The notes below the pieces were generated by a model. The model saw only the letters and a program-made list of their open reading frames with translations, was not told where the DNA came from and did not search any database. Shown piece by piece: positions 26,051 through 33,541 of a stretch of 33,541 bases of DNA. Source of the stretch: an uncultured Bacteroidota bacterium (lineage in GTDB: Bacteria > Bacteroidota > Bacteroidia > Bacteroidales > SZUA-534); the NCBI GenBank assembly GCA_946186925.1, contig CAMHPA010000027.1, forward strand, positions 1 to 33,541, in the 5' to 3' direction. Position 1 is the stretch's first letter. Each line of letters opens with the position of its first letter. The position numbers were made by a program, and so were the translations under genes.

Positions 26051-26881
26051 CTACTCAAACATTTCTGCCTTAAGCGGAGGCAAGTGCATGCCAACGTAAA
26101 TCAAATTGTTGTCAATAGCATACTTGAGCAGGCGTTGTCGACTTTCAACGGTAGCCGCTTTATCGGCATCGAATGACGCACAAATCTGCGGATTAACCAT
26201 TTGCAAGGCAGCTCCGTGCATCAAATCGCCGAGCACAAGCAAACGTCCGCATTGGAAAGCTGTATGCCCTGGTGTGTGACCTTTAGCATCAATAGCAATA
26301 ACTCCCATTGGTAGTGTGTCTCCGAAACTGAACAAATGCAGATTGGATTCGTACGCCTTCATTGTGTTGATTTGCTGTAAATTCTGGCCAGGTTCCGCAT
26401 TGACTACCCACGCATCATATTCAGGTTGTGAGGCATAAACTTGCGCATTGGGGAAGACAACCGTGTCGCCATTTAGCATTCCGCCAATGTGGTCGCCGTG
26501 GAAGTGCGTGATAAACAAATAGTTGATTTGTGACGGCGGAACACCAATAGAATCAAGACGACGCAGAAGGTTCCCGCTCTGACCACCTAAACCGGTGTCA
26601 AATAGCAGTTTCTTTCCGTCAATACGTACCAGAAACGTGCTAACCGACGAGGGTACACCATCGCGGACGCCAAGACTGTCAATCAATGCCGAATCAGCTT
26701 CTGGAAACAGACGAACCGGCATCAACCGTAATCCTGCATTGTCCTGAATCCATGTGACTTCGAGCCCGTCAACATTAAAATCAAGCACTTCGCCGCTTGC
26801 AGTAACTTGTTTTACCTGCGTTGCCTGCGAACAAGCCATAAGGCATATGGCGGCAATCATAAAAACAGATTCCTTTTTCAT
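26051..26881 (-). CDS. Metallo-beta-lactamase-fold hydrolase, predicted lipoprotein
   Basis: A 276-residue MBL-fold enzyme with the full set of zinc ligands: HFHGDH (His126, His128, Asp130, His131), His206 in GHTPGHT, Asp219 in LVLGDLMHG, and His266 in VGMHLPP. The layout resembles lactonase and related hydrolases such as AiiA-type enzymes more than classical beta-lactamases, but the substrate cannot be given. The N terminus has a lipobox (CLMACSQ, Cys17), so it is probably anchored in the periplasm or outer membrane. It starts 7 bases after the apbE stop codon, so the two lipoprotein genes form one unit driven by the TACCTTTG promoter upstream of apbE. A bidirectional terminator lies downstream. 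Confidence 0.9.
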   Translation of the reverse strand: MKKESVFMIAAICLMACSQATQVKQVTASGEVLDFNVDGLEVTWIQDNAGLRLMPVRLFPEADSALIDSLGVRDGVPSSVSTFLVRIDGKKLLFDTGLGGQSGNLLRRLDSIGVPPSQINYLFITHFHGDHIGGMLNGDTVVFPNAQVYASQPEYDAWVVNAEPGQNLQQINTMKAYESNLHLFSFGDTLPMGVIAIDAKGHTPGHTAFQCGRLLVLGDLMHGAALQMVNPQICASFDADKAATVESRQRLLKYAIDNNLIYVGMHLPPLKAEMFE

Positions 26882-26888
26882 AACATAA

Positions 26889-27881
26889 TTATTTTAAAAT
26901 CATTGCTTCAAATCCTTTTGAGACCAGAGTTTTCATCTCTCCATCAAAATCGGAATAAATCAGATAGTATTCTATTCCAGGTAATGTATCGCACATGGCG
27001 GCTGCACGTTCGGTGCCCAATACCATGCAGGCTGTGGCAAGCGCATCTGTGGTAATACAATCCGGTCCTACTATCGACGCACTCAACAGCCCACTCTGCA
27101 CAGGATAACCAGTAGCTGGATCAATAGTATGCGAGTATTTCATTCCGTTTTCGATATAGAACTTACGATAATTACCTGAAGTGGAAAGACTTAGGCCACT
27201 AAGTTCAACAATATCCTGTAACTCTCGGTTTTGTGCGGTGCTGTCGTCAATTGGTTTGTCGATGCCAATGCGCCATACTTTCCCTTTAGCGCTCAAACCG
27301 TTTGCCCGCACCTCACCGCCAATCTCAACCATATAATCTCTGACGCCTAGGCGTTCGAACATCTCGGCAATAAAATCCACTGACTGCCCTTGTGCCAGAC
27401 AATTAGCGTTTAATTGGATACGCGGATCATACTTAATAATTTGATTACCGTCTATTCTTATTTTTCGGTAACCGCAAAACTCCTTCAGACTGTCAATTAA
27501 CTGCTGACTGACGTGTTCTTTCTTACTGAACCCAAAACCCCATGCGTTGACTAACGGACTGACCGTAATATCCATTGCGCCTCCCGTAAGTTCAGATATT
27601 TGAAATGCGCACCGCATACAGTTGAGAAACAACGTATCGTCGGTTTCTGTTATCAGGTTGTTGTTTACCTGGCTAATGGTTGATTCTGGCATATAGGCAC
27701 TCAGCGAGGTATCGAACCGGTGCAATTGCCTGGCTATTTCATCTCCAAGATCAGTTTTATACTTATACACAATATGATAAGTTGTTCCTTGAATGAACCC
27801 ATCATTTGAATAATAACAATCAGGGCGCACTGTACATGCGGCAAAAAGCAACACCACTATCGGAAAGATCAGTTTTCGCAT
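26889..27881 (-). CDS. apbE: FAD:protein FMN transferase (ApbE), lipoprotein
   Basis: ApbE takes FMN from FAD and attaches it covalently to threonine or serine of target proteins, such as the NqrB/NqrC and RnfG/RnfD subunits, on the outer face of the inner membrane. The 330-residue product has a lipobox (LLFAAC, Cys16), then FIQGTTYHIVYK, FDTSLSAYMPESTISQVN, the LTGGAMDITVSPLVNAWGFG segment, the flavin-site region QLNANCLAQGQSVD, DYMVEIGGEVRANG, and the C-terminal KYSHTIDPATGYPV and TTDALATACMVLG with metal-binding aspartate. The LNANCLAQGQ segment departs slightly from the common DLGGIAKG. No target flavoprotein gene is in the window. It leads the unit with the MBL-fold lipoprotein gene. Confidence 0.95.
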   Translation of the reverse strand: MRKLIFPIVVLLFAACTVRPDCYYSNDGFIQGTTYHIVYKYKTDLGDEIARQLHRFDTSLSAYMPESTISQVNNNLITETDDTLFLNCMRCAFQISELTGGAMDITVSPLVNAWGFGFSKKEHVSQQLIDSLKEFCGYRKIRIDGNQIIKYDPRIQLNANCLAQGQSVDFIAEMFERLGVRDYMVEIGGEVRANGLSAKGKVWRIGIDKPIDDSTAQNRELQDIVELSGLSLSTSGNYRKFYIENGMKYSHTIDPATGYPVQSGLLSASIVGPDCITTDALATACMVLGTERAAAMCDTLPGIEYYLIYSDFDGEMKTLVSKGFEAMILK

Positions 27882-28315
27882 TTCTCTTATAAATCAGCTA
27901 CAAAGGTAATGAGTAATATGGCAAATTAAACCGCCATAACAACATGTTATTTCCTTTTATGAAAATATCTTCCGGATGCATATGCTGTTTAATGAAGTAG
28001 AATTCCGACTCAAGATTGCTTTTCTTGCACTCAGAAAATATTATCTATCATGGCTTACTCTAATGATGGTTTGTACCACACAATACGGCCACCAAATACA
28101 ACAGTTGCATCAATTCCAGAATCAATACGCACAACACTCTAATACACAGACACTTTACCAGAACTAATATTGAAGTTTCAGCGGTAATCGTCACAATCGG
28201 CAACAATAGTGGTGAATACTTAAATGAAACGACCGGCTTTCTGTCAAAAAAAAGAACAAGTCTAAACGTCACAATTACTTTTTTTATTAGTTTAGTACGA
28301 TTTTTAGCTACAACT
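27882..28315 (+). other. 434-base gap with no recognised gene
   Basis: It holds the apbE promoter at its left end. Small frames at 27976-28167 (plus) and 28060-28350 (minus) lack family likeness or composition typical of genes. The frame of the response regulator is open upstream to 28067 but offers no start codon. An AACATGTT palindrome lies near 27942. I see no terminator, repeat or RNA gene. Confidence 0.6.
27901..27908 (-). promoter_or_regulatory. TACCTTTG -7 box for apbE
   Basis: A perfect TAnnTTTG match 19 bases upstream of the apbE ATG on the minus strand. Confidence 0.7.
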
Positions 28316-28702
28316 ATGCTTATAGACAAGGTATATGACTGGCGCGGCAAAACTATTTTAATTGCTGAAGACGAGGAAATAAACTATATGTTTATCGAAC
28401 GCGTGTTAATGTCGACAAATGCCACATTAATTCGTGCCGCAAACGGACAAACAGCTATTGACATTGTAAATTGCAACCCAAATATCAGTCTGATACTGAT
28501 GGACATACGAATGCCAGACATCAATGGTGTTGAAGCTACCGAAGCTATCAAAAAAATACGTCCGACACTTCCCGTTGTCGCGCAGACATGTTACGAGAAC
28601 GAGATGAACCTTGCCGACTATCCCAATGTACACTTCGATGGATTCATTAGCAAGCCGGTGAACATCAACAAATTACTTGAAATAATCGACAAGCTTATCT
28701 AG
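28316..28702 (+). CDS. Stand-alone response regulator receiver protein
   Basis: A 128-residue single-domain receiver (CheY-like). Conserved positions are all present: acidic pair Glu18/Asp19 (AEDEE), phospho-acceptor Asp63 (LILMDIRMPD), switch Thr91 (VVAQTCYENE), and Lys113 (FISKPV). There is no output domain, so it must act through protein contacts or as a phosphorelay shuttle. No histidine kinase is encoded in the window. The receiver sequence resembles those found at the C terminus of hybrid kinases, so it may have split from one. It is preceded by a long non-coding gap and faces the convergent ald gene. I found no TAnnTTTG promoter box upstream. Confidence 0.92.
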   Translation: MLIDKVYDWRGKTILIAEDEEINYMFIERVLMSTNATLIRAANGQTAIDIVNCNPNISLILMDIRMPDINGVEATEAIKKIRPTLPVVAQTCYENEMNLADYPNVHFDGFISKPVNINKLLEIIDKLI

Positions 28703-28782
28703 TCGACCGCTCCGTTCATGGGCAAAGAATAGCCGTGATTTCAACAACAAGGACAAAGAAATTCAAGACACCTACCGACTCA

Positions 28783-30027
28783 TCAGAACGCTGCCAATAA
28801 TAAGTTTATATCTTGTGACTGCAGCCCCAATTTACTGCCTATCAGTTCGTTAGTCAGAATCCCATTGTAAACATAGGCACCAGCCCTCACTCCAGCATTA
28901 TCCTTGATGAGTTGATTGATACCACCAGCCTCACCAAGTTCAATAAGCACTTGGCCAAGTATATTACTCAATACGTAAGTAGCTGTGCGAGAAACTCTTG
29001 AAGGAATATTGGGTACACAATAGTGTATCACTCCGTGTTTTTCATAAACTGGCGAAGCAAACGATGTTGTCTGCGATGTCTCGAAGCATCCTCCCTGCGT
29101 CATACACAAATCAACTATTACTGAATGGCTTTTCATCTGGCTCACAGCATCTTCGCTCACAATAAAATCACGCATACAATTATTCTCGTAGAGAGCACCT
29201 ATTACGACATCAGCCGAGCGTATTGCCTTAAGCAACACCAAAGGCTGCAAAACCGAAGTGAACACCCTCGTCCCGAGCCGTTGCTGAAGATCCCGCAGGC
29301 GGTTAATCGATTTGTCGAAAACCTTAACCGACGCGCCAAGTCCCAATGCTGTGCGTGCAGCACACTCAGCAGCTGTTCCGGCACCTAACACCACTACATC
29401 GGTAGGACTGATTCCACTTATTCCACCCAACATCTCTCCTTTGCCGCCATGCGCATCACTCAAATACTCAGCAGCAACCAGTATCGATGTTGTACCAGAT
29501 ATTTCGCTAAAACTCTGCACAATAGGATAAGCCTCACATATTGCATCCTTGAAAAACTCGAATCCTATGGCCGTAATTTTCAGCTCCTGGAGTTTTTCGA
29601 TGTACTGTTTAGTCTGCGTATAGATATCGTATGAACTGAAAAGCACTTGATGGCCCTTCATCATTGCCAATTCCTCTTCGTTTGGCGGCAACACTTTCAT
29701 AATCACATCGCAAGAGTATATGTTGCTACGGCAAGGCTCAATCGTGGCACCTTGTTCGGCATATTTTTGATCGGCAAAATGAGCTTTCTCTCCTGCGCCT
29801 GTTTCTATATAGACATCGTGCCCCAACTCAACCAAAAAACCTACTGCATGAGGCGCCATGGCAACACGGTTCTCGTTGGGCGCCGACTCTTTTGCAACGG
29901 CAATACGCATTTTTTTTCGCTTGCGTAGAACCTCTAAAGTCTCTTCGCACGGCAACAAATTTGTCTTTCCTAAACCATAATCAGAAATGCCCATACTTTG
30001 TAAATATTTGTGGCTTAACGCATACAT
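28783..30027 (-). CDS. ald: Alanine dehydrogenase / transhydrogenase-alpha family protein
   Basis: A 414-residue NAD-binding enzyme of the AlaDh/PNT family, most like the Bacteroidota proteins labelled alanine dehydrogenase (alanine to pyruvate plus ammonia). The N-terminal catalytic domain has AKESAPNENRVAMAP (Arg54) and MKVLPPNEEEL (Lys111), and the Rossmann motif VVVLGAGTAAE is at about 211-221. Against the Mycobacterium tuberculosis enzyme, as I remember it, Arg15 and Lys75 are kept, but catalytic His96 aligns with Asp134 (FSSYDIY) and Asp270 with Thr310 (CMTQGG). The activity is therefore uncertain. The N-terminal extension of about 38 residues is usual in Bacteroidota members. An ATG at residue 12 is a possible later start. 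I assign the symbol on family, not proven reaction. Confidence 0.8.
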   Translation of the reverse strand: MYALSHKYLQSMGISDYGLGKTNLLPCEETLEVLRKRKKMRIAVAKESAPNENRVAMAPHAVGFLVELGHDVYIETGAGEKAHFADQKYAEQGATIEPCRSNIYSCDVIMKVLPPNEEELAMMKGHQVLFSSYDIYTQTKQYIEKLQELKITAIGFEFFKDAICEAYPIVQSFSEISGTTSILVAAEYLSDAHGGKGEMLGGISGISPTDVVVLGAGTAAECAARTALGLGASVKVFDKSINRLRDLQQRLGTRVFTSVLQPLVLLKAIRSADVVIGALYENNCMRDFIVSEDAVSQMKSHSVIVDLCMTQGGCFETSQTTSFASPVYEKHGVIHYCVPNIPSRVSRTATYVLSNILGQVLIELGEAGGINQLIKDNAGVRAGAYVYNGILTNELIGSKLGLQSQDINLLLAAF

Positions 30028-30078
30028 TGCGCGCTACCTACTATTATTGATATTGATAAAAATAGATGAAAACACGCA

Positions 30079-30102
30079 AATTGACAAAACCGACTGTCAA
30101 TT
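30079..30102. promoter_or_regulatory. Perfect 8-bp inverted repeat, possible operator
   Basis: AATTGACA (30079-30086) and TGTCAATT (30095-30102) are perfect inverted copies separated by 8 bases, in the gap between divergent ald and the LRR gene. No T-run follows, so a protein-binding site is more likely than a terminator. A second pair, TTAAC/GTTAA, lies at 30107-30123. Confidence 0.4.
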
Positions 30103-30222
30103 ATTATTAACAATAAAAGTTAACGAGTAGGCAAAATAGTGCGTTTTTATAGCAAAACGGACCATCCTTTTAATATGGCACGTAAATTGTTCTGCTATTT
30201 TAGGCAAAAATCATCATCCGCG

Positions 30223-30253
30223 TTGCCACAACAGCAACAAATTTGTATTTTTG
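30223..30253 (+). promoter_or_regulatory. Promoter of the LRR gene
   Basis: TTG (30223-30225), a 20-base spacer, then TATTTTTG (30246-30253): both elements of the Bacteroidota -33/-7 promoter at proper spacing, 25 bases before the ATG. Confidence 0.75.
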
Positions 30254-30278
30254 CGACACCTTTTGATATCATTGTTTT

Positions 30279-30812
30279 ATGGAAGAATACGAGATTAAAT
30301 TATTGATTGAAAGGGTAAAACAAGCCGGATGCAAACATCTCGACCTATCAAACAAAGACATCACTGAGCTTCCTGACGAGATTGGGGAACTAACTGATAT
30401 TGAGTCTCTCGATCTTAGTTTTAACCATATAGCAAAGCTTCCCGAATCCATCACAAACATGACAAACCTTGAGGAACTGTTTTTGATGCGCAATTGCATA
30501 AAAAATCTACCAGAGAATATTGGTAAGTTACATAACCTCAAGTCGTTTGATGTGAGCTACAACCCTATCAAAACTCTTCCCGCACAAATGGGGCAATTGA
30601 GTAATCTACAAACTTTCGATGCTAGTTTCTGCCTTCTGCACACCATCCCGTCGGAAATGGTAAATTTACAGAAAATCACACGCATACATTTCGATGAAAA
30701 TCCACTCGATTGTCCACCTCTAAAGGTTATCCGTCGCGGATGGAACGCAATCAAGTATTTCCTGACCGAACGCGGAAAAGAGTCAGCAACAACGGTCATC
30801 AGTGTTCATTAA
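30279..30812 (+). CDS. Stand-alone leucine-rich repeat protein
   Basis: A 177-residue protein made almost wholly of LRRs of the type LxxLDLSxNxIxxLPxxIxxL, about five units between residues 18 and 150. The last unit and cap read FDENPLDCPPLKVIRRGWNAIKYFL, which is how the LRR domain ends just before the Roc GTPase in bacterial Roco proteins. Here the protein stops about 13 residues later (TVISVH) and no Roc or COR frame follows, so it is either a trimmed Roco relative or an adaptor. There is no signal peptide, so it should be cytoplasmic and bind a partner protein. It has its own good promoter. Next downstream is the convergent tsaE gene with an 87-base gap and no clear terminator. Confidence 0.88.
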   Translation: MEEYEIKLLIERVKQAGCKHLDLSNKDITELPDEIGELTDIESLDLSFNHIAKLPESITNMTNLEELFLMRNCIKNLPENIGKLHNLKSFDVSYNPIKTLPAQMGQLSNLQTFDASFCLLHTIPSEMVNLQKITRIHFDENPLDCPPLKVIRRGWNAIKYFLTERGKESATTVISVH

Positions 30813-30899
30813 TTGAACTACTTTGTTACAGAAGCATAACTCTCCTAAAATAATGGAGCGCTTCCGCATATTGGCTCGTCATAGAATCGGACTGCCCAC

Positions 30900-31310
30900 C
30901 TAACAAATTTCAAGCACCCGACTATCGGCGTCGGCAACTGTGATTTTGACGATTGTAAAATGCTCCGGCATAAGTTCTTCTATTTTTTCAGGCCATTCAA
31001 CAAAGCAATAGTCATCTCCGAAGAAATAATCCTCATAGCCAAGGTTATAGGCTTCTTCAAGATTTTTGATGCGGTAGAAATCGAAATGAAAAATGCGTCC
31101 GGCTGCCGAGTTGTACTCATTGATGATTGCAAATGAAGGACTTGAAACGGTATCTATAGTGCCAAGCTGCTCACAAACAGCTTTAATAAAAGTTGTCTTG
31201 CCAGCCCCCATCGGGCCATAAAATGCGAAATGGCGCTTATCACCCACGACTGCAAGGAATTCTTTTGCTGCAGAATCAATATCGTTCAGGTTGTCTATCT
31301 TGATTATCAT
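30900..31310 (-). CDS. tsaE: tRNA threonylcarbamoyladenosine biosynthesis ATPase TsaE
   Basis: TsaE is the small ATPase that, with TsaB and TsaD, completes the t6A modification at position 37 of tRNAs reading ANN codons. The 136-residue product has Walker A GPMGAGKTT (residues 32-40), the SSPSFAIINEY segment, HFDFYRI, and the FVEWPEKIEELMP motif near the C terminus. Length is normal. It is the last of the rnhA-purN-tsaE series on the minus strand; the 66-base gap to purN is filled with the TTAGG/CAATCCTTC repeat, which starts three bases upstream of the tsaE ATG and leaves little room for a separate promoter. Confidence 0.96.
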   Translation of the reverse strand: MIIKIDNLNDIDSAAKEFLAVVGDKRHFAFYGPMGAGKTTFIKAVCEQLGTIDTVSSPSFAIINEYNSAAGRIFHFDFYRIKNLEEAYNLGYEDYFFGDDYCFVEWPEKIEELMPEHFTIVKITVADADSRVLEIC

Positions 31311-31313
31311 TGG

Positions 31314-31346
31314 TTTAGGTATTAGGCTTTGGGTGTTAGGTATTAG
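31314..31346 (+). repeat. TTAGG-type degenerate repeat before tsaE
   Basis: Read on plus: TTTAGGTATTAGG, a diverged TTTGGG unit, then TGTTAGGTATTAG. It is directly upstream of the tsaE start and in the same relative order to CAATCCTTC words as at 17157-17270. Confidence 0.65.
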
Positions 31347-31352
31347 TCACAT

Positions 31353-31384
31353 TCAATCCTTCACGCATTCAATTAATCAATCCT
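31353..31384 (+). repeat. CAATCCTT words overlapping the purN stop
   Basis: CAATCCTTC (31354-31362) and, 16 bases on, ATTAATCAATCCTT, which covers the last codons and the TGA stop of purN on the minus strand (31377-31379). The repeat thus supplies the end of the gene. Confidence 0.55.
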
Positions 31385-31988
31385 TGCCTATCGGCTCAAC
31401 GGTTACAACGCGTTCAAAATCGCGGCCAAGAATTATATCTTCAATCACTTTCGGGTAGAATTTGTACTCGAGCGCGTGAACTTTCTGAGCCACTTTTTCG
31501 GCATTGTCGAGCGGCTCGACACGAATTTTTGCCTGAAAAACGGTTGTGCCTTGGTCGTAGTTGGTGTCGATGGTGTGGATGGTTATGCCCGACTCTTTCT
31601 CGTGCGCCGCAACCACGGCCTCGTGAACCTTATCGCCGTACATTCCCTTGCCGCCAAACTTCGGCAGCAGCGACGGGTGGATGTTCAGAATCTTGCCATC
31701 GTACTCGTTTACAATGCTTTCGGGCAGCAGAACCAGAAATCCGGCCAGAATCACCCAATCAGTTTTCAACTCGCGAAGCAGATTGAGCAGTTTGTCGGTG
31801 CCAACCATATCGGCGCGGCTCATCACATACGACGGAACACGCAGATATTTAGCACGTTCCAACACGTAGGCATCGGCTTTGTTCGAGATTATTGCGGCAA
31901 CCTCAACCGCATCGGAATGCGAGAAGTATTTCACTATGTTTTCAGCGTTCGAGCCTGAACATGAAGCCAATATAGCAAGATGTATCAT
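31377..31988 (-). CDS. purN: Phosphoribosylglycinamide formyltransferase PurN
   Basis: Transfers the formyl group of 10-formyltetrahydrofolate to GAR, the third step of purine synthesis. The 203-residue product has the phosphate-binding start LAILASCSGSNAENI (usually ASGxGSN), LAGFLVLLP, and the catalytic residues Asn102 and His104 (ILNIHPSLLPKFGG) and Asp145 (TNYDQGTTVFQ). Length is normal. Its ATG overlaps the rnhA stop by four bases (ATGA), so the two are translationally coupled. The Cys10 in place of the usual glycine of ASGxGSN is a small departure. The stop codon falls inside a CAATCCTT repeat copy. Confidence 0.96.
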   Translation of the reverse strand: MIHLAILASCSGSNAENIVKYFSHSDAVEVAAIISNKADAYVLERAKYLRVPSYVMSRADMVGTDKLLNLLRELKTDWVILAGFLVLLPESIVNEYDGKILNIHPSLLPKFGGKGMYGDKVHEAVVAAHEKESGITIHTIDTNYDQGTTVFQAKIRVEPLDNAEKVAQKVHALEYKFYPKVIEDIILGRDFERVVTVEPIGKD

Positions 31989-32461
31989 AAATTTAATGTA
32001 TTGTCGTTTTGTTGATTTTCATATCCCTCGTCGATAAGCGTAGGTGCGGCTGCGGCTGTAGTCGCTAACTGATCGCAATGCTCGTTGAGCGGAATTCCGT
32101 CGTGGCCCTTAACCCACTGGAAACGTACTTTGTGCTGATTGTAAACACGCCAGAATCGCATCCAAAGGTCGGGGTTTTTTTTGCCTTTGAAGCCTTTCTT
32201 TATCCATCCTTCGAGCCAATGCTGCTCAACCGCATCAACAACATATTTCGAATCGGAATAAATAACAACATCAGAATCAGCATTTTTCAAAGCCTCGAGT
32301 CCCTTAATCACCGCCAACAATTCCATCCGGTTATTGGTTGTAAGACGGAAACCTTCCGACAGTTCTTTGACATACGGGCCGCAAGTCAAAACAATCCCAT
32401 AGCCACCCGGCCCTGGATTGCCTGAAGCGGCGCCATCGGTGTATATCACAATCTGTTGCAT
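31985..32461 (-). CDS. rnhA: Ribonuclease HI
   Basis: Cuts the RNA strand of RNA-DNA hybrids, removing primers and R-loops. The 158-residue product has the DEDD catalytic set: Asp9 (YTDGAASGNPG), Glu47 (NNRMELLAV), Asp70 (IYSDSKYVV) and Asp130 (NEHCDQLA), plus the KGHDGIPLNE loop and the basic helix GWIKKGFKGKKNPDLW. The last 20 or so residues are a low-complexity tail (YENQQNDNTLNL). It leads the rnhA-purN unit, with a TATCTTTG promoter box 20 bases before its ATG, and overlaps purN by four bases. Confidence 0.96.
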   Translation of the reverse strand: MQQIVIYTDGAASGNPGPGGYGIVLTCGPYVKELSEGFRLTTNNRMELLAVIKGLEALKNADSDVVIYSDSKYVVDAVEQHWLEGWIKKGFKGKKNPDLWMRFWRVYNQHKVRFQWVKGHDGIPLNEHCDQLATTAAAAPTLIDEGYENQQNDNTLNL

Positions 32462-32481
32462 CGGTCTGTTTTTTTGCGGCG

Positions 32482-32489
32482 CAAAGATA
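32482..32489 (-). promoter_or_regulatory. TATCTTTG -7 box for rnhA-purN
   Basis: A perfect TAnnTTTG match followed by GC-rich GCGCC, 20 bases upstream of the rnhA ATG, in the 43-base gap to the ABC-F gene. Confidence 0.7.
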
Positions 32490-32504
32490 AACGGAAATCC
32501 TGCA

Positions 32505-33541
<1,037 letters not shown>

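Noticed and set aside
27976-28350. Small frames in the gap before the response regulator
   Set aside because: Composition and lack of motifs make them unlikely to be genes; the minus one also overlaps the response regulator start.
28783-30027. NAD(P) transhydrogenase alpha subunit
   Set aside because: No beta subunit or membrane segment follows, and the length and C terminus fit the alanine dehydrogenase branch better.

Overview
The window looks like a chromosomal segment of a Bacteroidota bacterium, most likely of the order Bacteroidales. The reasons are type IX secretion system (T9SS) genes (porV, porU, a PorP/SprF gene, gldJ), Bacteroidota-only families (START-like domain protein, DUF1573 protein, STN-type TonB-dependent receptor, SiaB-like kinase), repeated TAnnTTTG -7 promoter motifs in place of -35/-10 boxes, weak Shine-Dalgarno sites, and a tRNA without an encoded CCA. 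Coding is dense and mostly core; no integrase, transposase, CRISPR array or phage gene was seen.

Layout. 1-313: end of a DUF4595-like gene and a bidirectional terminator. 351-4415 (minus): protein quality control, tig-clpP then clpX-pcm. 4496-4577: tRNA-Leu(UAG). 4665-7631 (minus): three separately transcribed genes, namely a membrane PAS/class III cyclase, a SiaB-like GHKL kinase, and an unrecognised exported protein. 7845-11545 (plus): DUF1573 protein and an STN-TonB receptor. 11650-17157 (plus): START-like protein, LptF/LptG-type permease, GT4 and GT2 glycosyltransferases, and an EamA transporter, probably envelope glycan or lipid work. 17328-24586: T9SS block with porV and porU on minus and, divergently, a PorP/SprF gene and gldJ on plus, followed by murF to 25981. 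26051-27881 (minus): lipoprotein pair, a metallo-beta-lactamase-fold hydrolase and ApbE. 28316-28702: stand-alone response regulator. 28783-30027 (minus): alanine dehydrogenase family. 30279-30812: small LRR protein. 30900-32461 (minus): tsaE, purN, rnhA. 32505-33541 (minus): C-terminal part of an ABC-F ATPase.

How they fit together. PorV and PorU are the outer-membrane attachment/sortase part of T9SS, GldJ is a lipoprotein of the T9SS/gliding machinery, and PorP/SprF is an outer-membrane T9SS component; the block groups export-machine assembly with peptidoglycan precursor synthesis (MurF). The most unusual things in the window are a recurring two-part intergenic repeat (TTAGG-rich stretch plus CAATCCTTC-rich stretch) that abuts gene ends at several places, a SiaB kinase with no SiaA/SiaC beside it, an ABC-F second ATPase domain lacking both catalytic signatures, an alanine-dehydrogenase homologue lacking catalytic His and Asp, and a stand-alone LRR protein that looks like the front end of a Roco protein. 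I found no clearly new multi-gene system; the signalling trio at 4665-7631 is the best candidate for unexplored biology.
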